Below, in pieces: positions 59,421-64,000 of a DNA stretch of 64,000 nt (positions are counted from its first letter, which is position 1; each line of letters begins with the position of its first letter). The DNA comes from Leptobrachium leishanense. Its lineage: Eukaryota > Chordata > Amphibia > Anura > Megophryidae. The translations under genes were made by a program, and so were the position numbers. The notes below the pieces were generated by a model that saw nothing but the letters and a program-made list of their open reading frames with translations, made no database searches and was not told where the DNA came from. The stretch covers positions 16,070,952-16,134,951 of the forward strand of contig CM019065.1 in assembly GCA_009667805.1 (NCBI GenBank). Reading direction: 5' to 3'.

Positions 59421-61428
59421 GGGGGCGGAGCTAACCACGGCAGCAAGCGGTCACGTTTCTGATCAGCTCCATCGCAGCTTCGGCTTTACACCGGATTTTA
59501 ACTGCTCGTTTGCCCTCACACAGCTCCCGACTGAGCCTGGATGCCCTAGCACGTCTCGAGGAACTTATCAGCTACCCTCCGGCGGACTTACTCCCCGGGA
59601 GAGATTCGGGCCTAGTGACGGCGGCCATCTTGGGTGACCTCGTGCGCTCCTGCGGAGCCTTCTGGAGTCTTAATCTCTAACGCCGGACTGGAGGAGGTCG
59701 ATAATGCCTAAGAAGCCTACTCAGAACGGTGGTCCCCGCCAACAGGACATCCGGATTTCTATGGTAGGGGGGCCCATTTCTGTGTCTCTCCCTCCCAGCT
59801 ATGGGTCGTCTGAGGAAGAGGAGGACCGTGCCTGGTCTTTTGGTGGGGATGCTGGGATGTCCTGGCTTACCCCGCCGTCTCGGGGGCAGGGACAACGGCC
59901 TCTCTCTGCAGCGGCAAGGAAAAGGGCACAAAAAAAACGCAAGGCCGTGTTAGCAGCATCTTCGATTTCTCCACTGGCCACCCGGGAATCCTCTGAGGGG
60001 GACTCTGCTAATGACCACCAACTCTCCGCTGCCAGCAGTGTAACGTCGGAACAACGACCTAGGCCAAGGCAGGCGTCGCGAGTATTGGGTACTCGGGCCG
60101 AGGCATCCGTACCTGGTGCACAGTTAATGGCAGCCCAGACCCAAGAGAAGGACGATCATCTCCCTTCCACAAAAGGAGACCTACGCAGACTCATGGACGA
60201 GATTAGGGACATGTGGAAACCTGAGGTGGCAGCAGTTCGGGCAGAGGTACAAGAGGTACGCGCACAGGTGATGGAAGTGCAGACAAAGACGGCAGAAGTA
60301 GCAACGGAACAATCCCAACTAGCTAGCCAGGTGACTGCCCTTCGCTCGCAGATTGAAATCCTGTCCCGTTCTGTAGAAACACTGGAAACTCGGCATCGAC
60401 GGCGCAATATCAGGGTCAGGGGCATCCCAGATTCGGTGCTGGAGGACGAGCTGCAGCCTTATGTGACCCGTCTTGCTCTACAAGTGTCCGGCCTGCCTTC
60501 TACTACGCCTGTGGTTGGCTCGGTGTACAGGGTCAGGAGACCCGCAGCGTCTGCCAAGGGAGCACCTAGGGATGTCGTGGTGGCATTCCGCGACATGGCC
60601 CTGAAAACGAGGATCATGACTACTCCCGGCGCTCGGGAACCTGTGCAGTTTGAAGGTTCTACTCTCACCCTCTATCACGACCTCCCGTTCCTGACCTTGG
60701 TGGCCCGCAGACGGTTCCGAGACGTAACGGCTGTCCTTCGTCGGCAGGGGATACGATATAGATGGGGCCTGGCTGGCTCCCTTAGTGTAACCTATGCCAA
60801 TATCGCCCATACGATCACCGACCCCGCCACGGCGCTGAATGTCCTCGACCAAGCAGGTATCCCGCTGGATGCCGCGACGGTTCAGCCGGGTTGATGCTGA
60901 TTTCCCCCCCCCTTCCTCTCCCCTTCCCCCCCCTTTTTTTTTTTCTCCCTCTCTTTTCCCTTTTTCTTTATATTTGCAAGCGGGTTCTCTGGACTTTTGG
61001 AACTGTCTGTTTCTAAGGACTGGAACTCTTCCTGAGTTTTCCTTTTTTGAAGGTCCCATGGACAATCTTTGTCTTTTGTTTGCTTTTTAACATAACTTCA
61101 CTTGGGCCAGTCGTTATTTGCTTTTACGCTTTCTACCGGTATACCCGTATTTGGGTTCTGCTAGCCCAGGGAGTTATTTTCTCCGCTACTGAGACACCCC
61201 TTTTTCTTGGGACACTGAAGTCCTCTTTTTTTGCTATAGTTCCCCGGCTGGGGCTTATTCTGATTGTGTCCACCGCTTCCCCCCCCCTCTGTTATTTGCC
61301 CTGTGAGAAACCTCCCCCCCCCCTTATGCTTTCTGTGTATTTGATGCCTATTTGGCCCTGTGAGGCCGGTTTTGCCAGTTTGTGTATCATTCTTACTTGT
61401 AAAATAAAAATTTTAAATTAAAAAAAAA
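59421..61428 (+). mobile_element. ORF1-only L1-like insertion (HAL1-like)
   Basis: The 2.0-kb insertion begins GGGGGCGGAGCTAACC, has a 283-nt leader, one intact ORF1, a pyrimidine-rich 3' UTR of about 520 nt and a poly(A) tail. A 16-bp direct duplication AAAAAACGCTAAACTG flanks it (59405-59420 and 61429-61444). There is no room for an ORF2 (endonuclease/reverse transcriptase), so its movement must have relied on another element. The intact ORF and perfect duplication indicate a young insertion. Confidence 0.88.
59704..60894 (+). CDS. L1-type ORF1 protein, 396 aa, intact
   Basis: In L1 elements this is the RNA-binding chaperone that coats the element's RNA. A basic, low-complexity N-terminus with SSEEEED is followed by a coiled coil (about 160-228; VRAEVQEVRAQVMEVQTKTA), then an RRM-like domain starting RRRNIRVRGIPDSV (about 232-315). 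The C-terminal domain contains LTLYHDLPFLTLVARRRF and RQGIRYRWGLAGSLSV (about 318-390). The length is slightly above mammalian ORF1p (about 340). The start ATG is the first in frame after the leader. There are no internal stops, and the host TSD is perfect. The assignment is firm for L1-clade ORF1; the exact subfamily is not known. Confidence 0.9.
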   Translation: MPKKPTQNGGPRQQDIRISMVGGPISVSLPPSYGSSEEEEDRAWSFGGDAGMSWLTPPSRGQGQRPLSAAARKRAQKKRKAVLAASSISPLATRESSEGDSANDHQLSAASSVTSEQRPRPRQASRVLGTRAEASVPGAQLMAAQTQEKDDHLPSTKGDLRRLMDEIRDMWKPEVAAVRAEVQEVRAQVMEVQTKTAEVATEQSQLASQVTALRSQIEILSRSVETLETRHRRRNIRVRGIPDSVLEDELQPYVTRLALQVSGLPSTTPVVGSVYRVRRPAASAKGAPRDVVVAFRDMALKTRIMTTPGAREPVQFEGSTLTLYHDLPFLTLVARRRFRDVTAVLRRQGIRYRWGLAGSLSVTYANIAHTITDPATALNVLDQAGIPLDAATVQPG

Positions 61429-61444
61429 AAAAAACGCTAAACTG

Positions 61445-62940
61445 ACCCGAATGGTCTGACTTTAAAAATAAAAGCCAGAACAAAACGGTTTTAAAACGGA
61501 AAAATAGTTGATCAAAATGATCTGAAATGAAAAAAAATAAAATGATTTAAAACAGACAAAAAAATAAATTAACCCTGTCGCTGCTGAGGCATTTCACGGC
61601 TTCCCTTCACGCCTGTGTGTGGCACTGCGGTCTGCTGCTGAGCTAATTTTTAACAGTTTCGCTCCTCTTGTTTAAACGCGTTTTTTTGAAGCCTTATTTT
61701 ATTATATGACCCAGACATGTTATATATCGTTCTTTCCGGCAGACTCGGCAGATGATTCATAATATATCATTATCATATAATATACAGACAGGACATGACG
61801 CATACATAACAAAAAATGCAATAAAATTAGAATTTTCAATGTTTGTTTTACAAGGTGTAAAGTGTTTTTTTTACATTTTAACATGCGAGTGTTTGCGGTT
61901 ATATTTTATGAGTTGCGTTTGTTAAAAAAAATTGAAAAGGGGACTTGTGTAATTTTCACCCAAAAAAATATAACTATTTTTAACAAACGCACCCCATACA
62001 AAAATCCTTAGTGCAGCATCATTGTTCACATTATAATTGAAATGGGAACAATATTGCTGCATTAATAAAACAAAACACCTGTTTATTTTTTTATATTTTA
62101 ATTTTTTATTTTTAACATTGTCATGTTTGGTATTGTTGGAAAGGCCATGCTCTGGTCGATCCAAAGATACCAAACATTAACCAACCGATAGCTGCCGCGG
62201 ATCGGGAGATAGGGGTTCCAATGAACCCCCTATCTCCACCATTGGTCACAGTTAGGGGTTAACTCCAAAACTGACGTCATTGTGATGAGGTCTTGGGACT
62301 GTCGGCAGCTGCCGTTCCCCCACGCTGTTGTCTTCCTGCAAAGACGTGACCATGTTGGCGGGCAGCGTCTTAGCGGGCAGCGGTGGGAGAGAGAGAGAGC
62401 TCATAGCTGGGAGCCGAGGAGGTGTTGCGTGAAGCTGCAAACAGGGACAAATAAACTAGACCTGAGCCGCACTGAGGCTCTTTGGGTTGTGTCGGAGAAG
62501 ACTTCACGCAGTGCTGCCATCAATATTTTTTGATAAATTCTTGGTTATACAATGAATGTGACTGTGGACAAAAATCTGTGTTGTTGTGACATCGCCTAAG
62601 CTTAACAAAACCATGCCACGTCGGTAATCAAATCTCAAGGCAGTACAACAAGGTTGTGTTAGTGTGTGATATTTTTTGGCCAGGCAGGAAGTGTAGAATG
62701 TGCACAGTCACATTCATGGCCACAAATATGTTGACAAATTTATGACAAAGGGTCCATAGAAATGTCAATAAATTTATGTACATATAATTTTAACAGTGTG
62801 GAAACCAAGCAATACATATTAACTTATTAAGTAAGGAAAAGCAACGCACACAAACAGGAAAATATAGAAAAAAATAGAAAATTTATTTACAACATGGGGA
62901 AGGGAAGGGAACATGCCAAGGATGGCAAACTACCCAACAG
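61445..62940. other. Intergenic, AT-rich, small hairpins
   Basis: About 1.5 kb without a recognisable gene. It contains A/T-rich stretches and a short hairpin, GGAGATAGGGGTTCC/GGTGGAGATAGGGGG type, at about 62204-62240. Confidence 0.5.
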
Positions 62941-63041
62941 GGGCACAAACAAACATAGACTGGAAGATGGCCGCCATTGTAAGCCAGGCGAACCTCTGGT
63001 TCAGAATATTGGTTCACTTGAGATAATTACTGGCATTTGAG

Positions 63042-63273
63042 GAGATGTTGGAGCTGGTCCGCATCTTTGATTACAAAGATTATGACTGCCGTAAGGGCCC
63101 TTACGGCAGGAAGAATAACACCCGCAAGGATCGTATCCTTGACAAGCTACGCACCACCATCCTGGAGCTGTTCGGGAAGGACCGGACGAAGGACCAGGTC
63201 CGAAAACGCTGGTCCAACCTCAAAGCACGCGAGCAGGAGCAGCTGAGGCACATCCGTCGCGTCATAGCCAAAC
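63042..63273 (+). pseudogene. Harbinger-type Myb/SANT exon
   Basis: The exon starts MLELVRIFDYKDYDCRKGPY and has the KDRTKDQVRKRWSNLKAREQ signature of the Myb/SANT-like (trihelix) domain used by Harbinger accessory proteins and NAIF1-like proteins. It is followed by a GTAAGT donor at 63274. Right after the donor a LINE/SINE-like tail (GTAAAGCGCTGCG... GCGCTTTATAAA... (TAA)n) replaces the expected intron. No continuation on this strand was found. Confidence 0.65.
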
Positions 63274-63430
63274 GTAAGTGTCATGTTATATTGTAAAGCG
63301 CTGCGTAAACCGTTGGCGCTTTATAAATCCTGTATAATAATAATAATAATGTGCTAATGTGCACAGAAATACGTTGATTGATCTAGTCCAACTGGGGCAC
63401 AAACAAACATAGGGGAGGAGGAGGCTGGTC

Positions 63431-63933
63431 TCACTGCCGCTCCAGGATGCCAGCGGCATTGCTTATATGCTCCCGCAATTCCTGGATGGAATCAATAGTT
63501 GTTACAGCCAGGCGTAGCTCGCTGATCGCCATCCGGTTAATTTGCCTAATGCTGGATGATGTGTCCGGTCTGGCTTCTCCTTCTATATATCCAATAAATG
63601 AAAGAAGGAAAATACAGTAAGTAAAGCAGGTTTCTATTTTTGACTGAAAGTCTTGAAAAAATATAACCGTAGTATATACCAGTGCTGGCGGCCTCCTGAG
63701 GCTCCGACTCCTCCACCACCACCGTCACCATCTCATCCGGTGCTATGTCTAAGAAATTAAAGAAATAAAAAATACAGTAAACAACAAAACTGATTTATTT
63801 TTGAACAAAAGTCGATGCAAAATACAACAGTAAAAAAAAAAAAAACCTGGACTCGCGGCCTCCTGCTGCGGCTCTGGCTCCCTCTCTCCAACATCGCCAT
63901 GCTCCTCCTCTTCCTCCTCCTGCTCCTCTTGTG
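63431..63933 (-). CDS. Three spliced exons, C-terminus of Harbinger-like accessory protein
   Basis: On the minus strand, 63933-63847, 63748-63680 and 63582-63431 are joined by AG/GT sites with consistent phase. They give an acidic part (QEEQEEEEEEHGDVGEREPE), PDEMVTVVVEESEPQEAAS, and a final helix (RMAISELRLAVTTIDSIQEL) ending ILERQ and TGA. EPEPQQEAAS and ESEPQEAAS are a tandem exon-duplication pair. Acidic linkers and C-terminal helices of this kind are typical of Myb/SANT accessory proteins. The 5' exons are beyond the window. The family assignment is inferred from composition and from the SANT exon next door. Confidence 0.5.
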
Positions 63934-63959
63934 CTATACATAATTATTTTTTTTTTTAA

Positions 63960-64000
63960 CCCCTTAATGACCCCTGACGTACCCTGTACGTCCTGTCCTC
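63960..64000. mobile_element. Start of another TTAA-type repeat (cut by window end)
   Basis: TTAA at 63956-63959 is followed by CCCCTTAATGACCCCTGACG and ACGTACAGGG-like inverted halves. This start is common among amphibian palindromic MITEs. Only 41 bp are visible. Confidence 0.35.

Overview
The window is vertebrate nuclear DNA, most likely from an amphibian (an anuran is my best guess). The main evidence is one spliced host gene with GT-AG introns and a mix of hAT, Tc1, TTAA-target (piggyBac-like), Harbinger-type, BEL/Pao, Ty3/gypsy-like LTR and L1-like elements. No species assignment is possible from the sequence alone. There is no bacterial-style operon, CRISPR array or rRNA/tRNA gene that I could recognise.

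The single host gene is MINK1 (misshapen-like kinase 1, a germinal-centre-kinase-IV Ste20 kinase) on the + strand. Thirty coding exons, all with GT-AG boundaries and consistent phase, run from 1094 to the stop codon at 49490-49492. A 3' UTR of about 2.2 kb follows, with AATAAA at 51672. They add up to 1260 codons plus stop. The first roughly 60 residues (N-lobe glycine loop and beta-3 lysine) lie upstream of the window. Several exons have no ATG-initiated open frame and were found by matching family sequence to splice sites: 32721-32957, 36146-36255 and the 24-nt microexon 37582-37605.

The introns are unusually full of minisatellites with 21- to 55-bp units: 27-mer and 46-mer arrays (6961-10040), a 30-mer (10808-11855), a 34-mer AT array (22740-24180), a 45-mer (25925-26625), 20/30-mers (33840-35600), a 22-mer (36706-37516), a 34-mer (37962-39000), a 55-mer (41760-42215) and a 41-47-mer (42290-46480). 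Because many periods are multiples of three or lack stops, they create very large spurious ORFs on both strands.

The most striking object is at 13399-18496. It is a minus-strand BEL/Pao LTR retrotransposon with two 373-bp LTRs, a decayed gag and the start and very end of pol. Its reverse transcriptase-RNase H-integrase core is missing, and in its place sits an intronless piece of host ribosomal protein L6 mRNA. The RPL6 piece has the same orientation as pol and is in frame at both joins, which is what a copy-choice (template-switch) host-gene capture looks like.

Downstream of MINK1 (51.7-64 kb) I found no host gene. This part holds a 37-40-bp satellite interrupted by about 800 bp, compound palindromes, a decayed L1-type ORF1, and a fresh 2.0-kb insertion at 59421-61428 with an intact 396-aa ORF1, a poly(A) tail, a 16-bp target duplication and no ORF2 (HAL1-like). 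It also holds an unrecognised repeat-containing ORF and, at the end, pieces of a Harbinger-type Myb/SANT gene on both strands.
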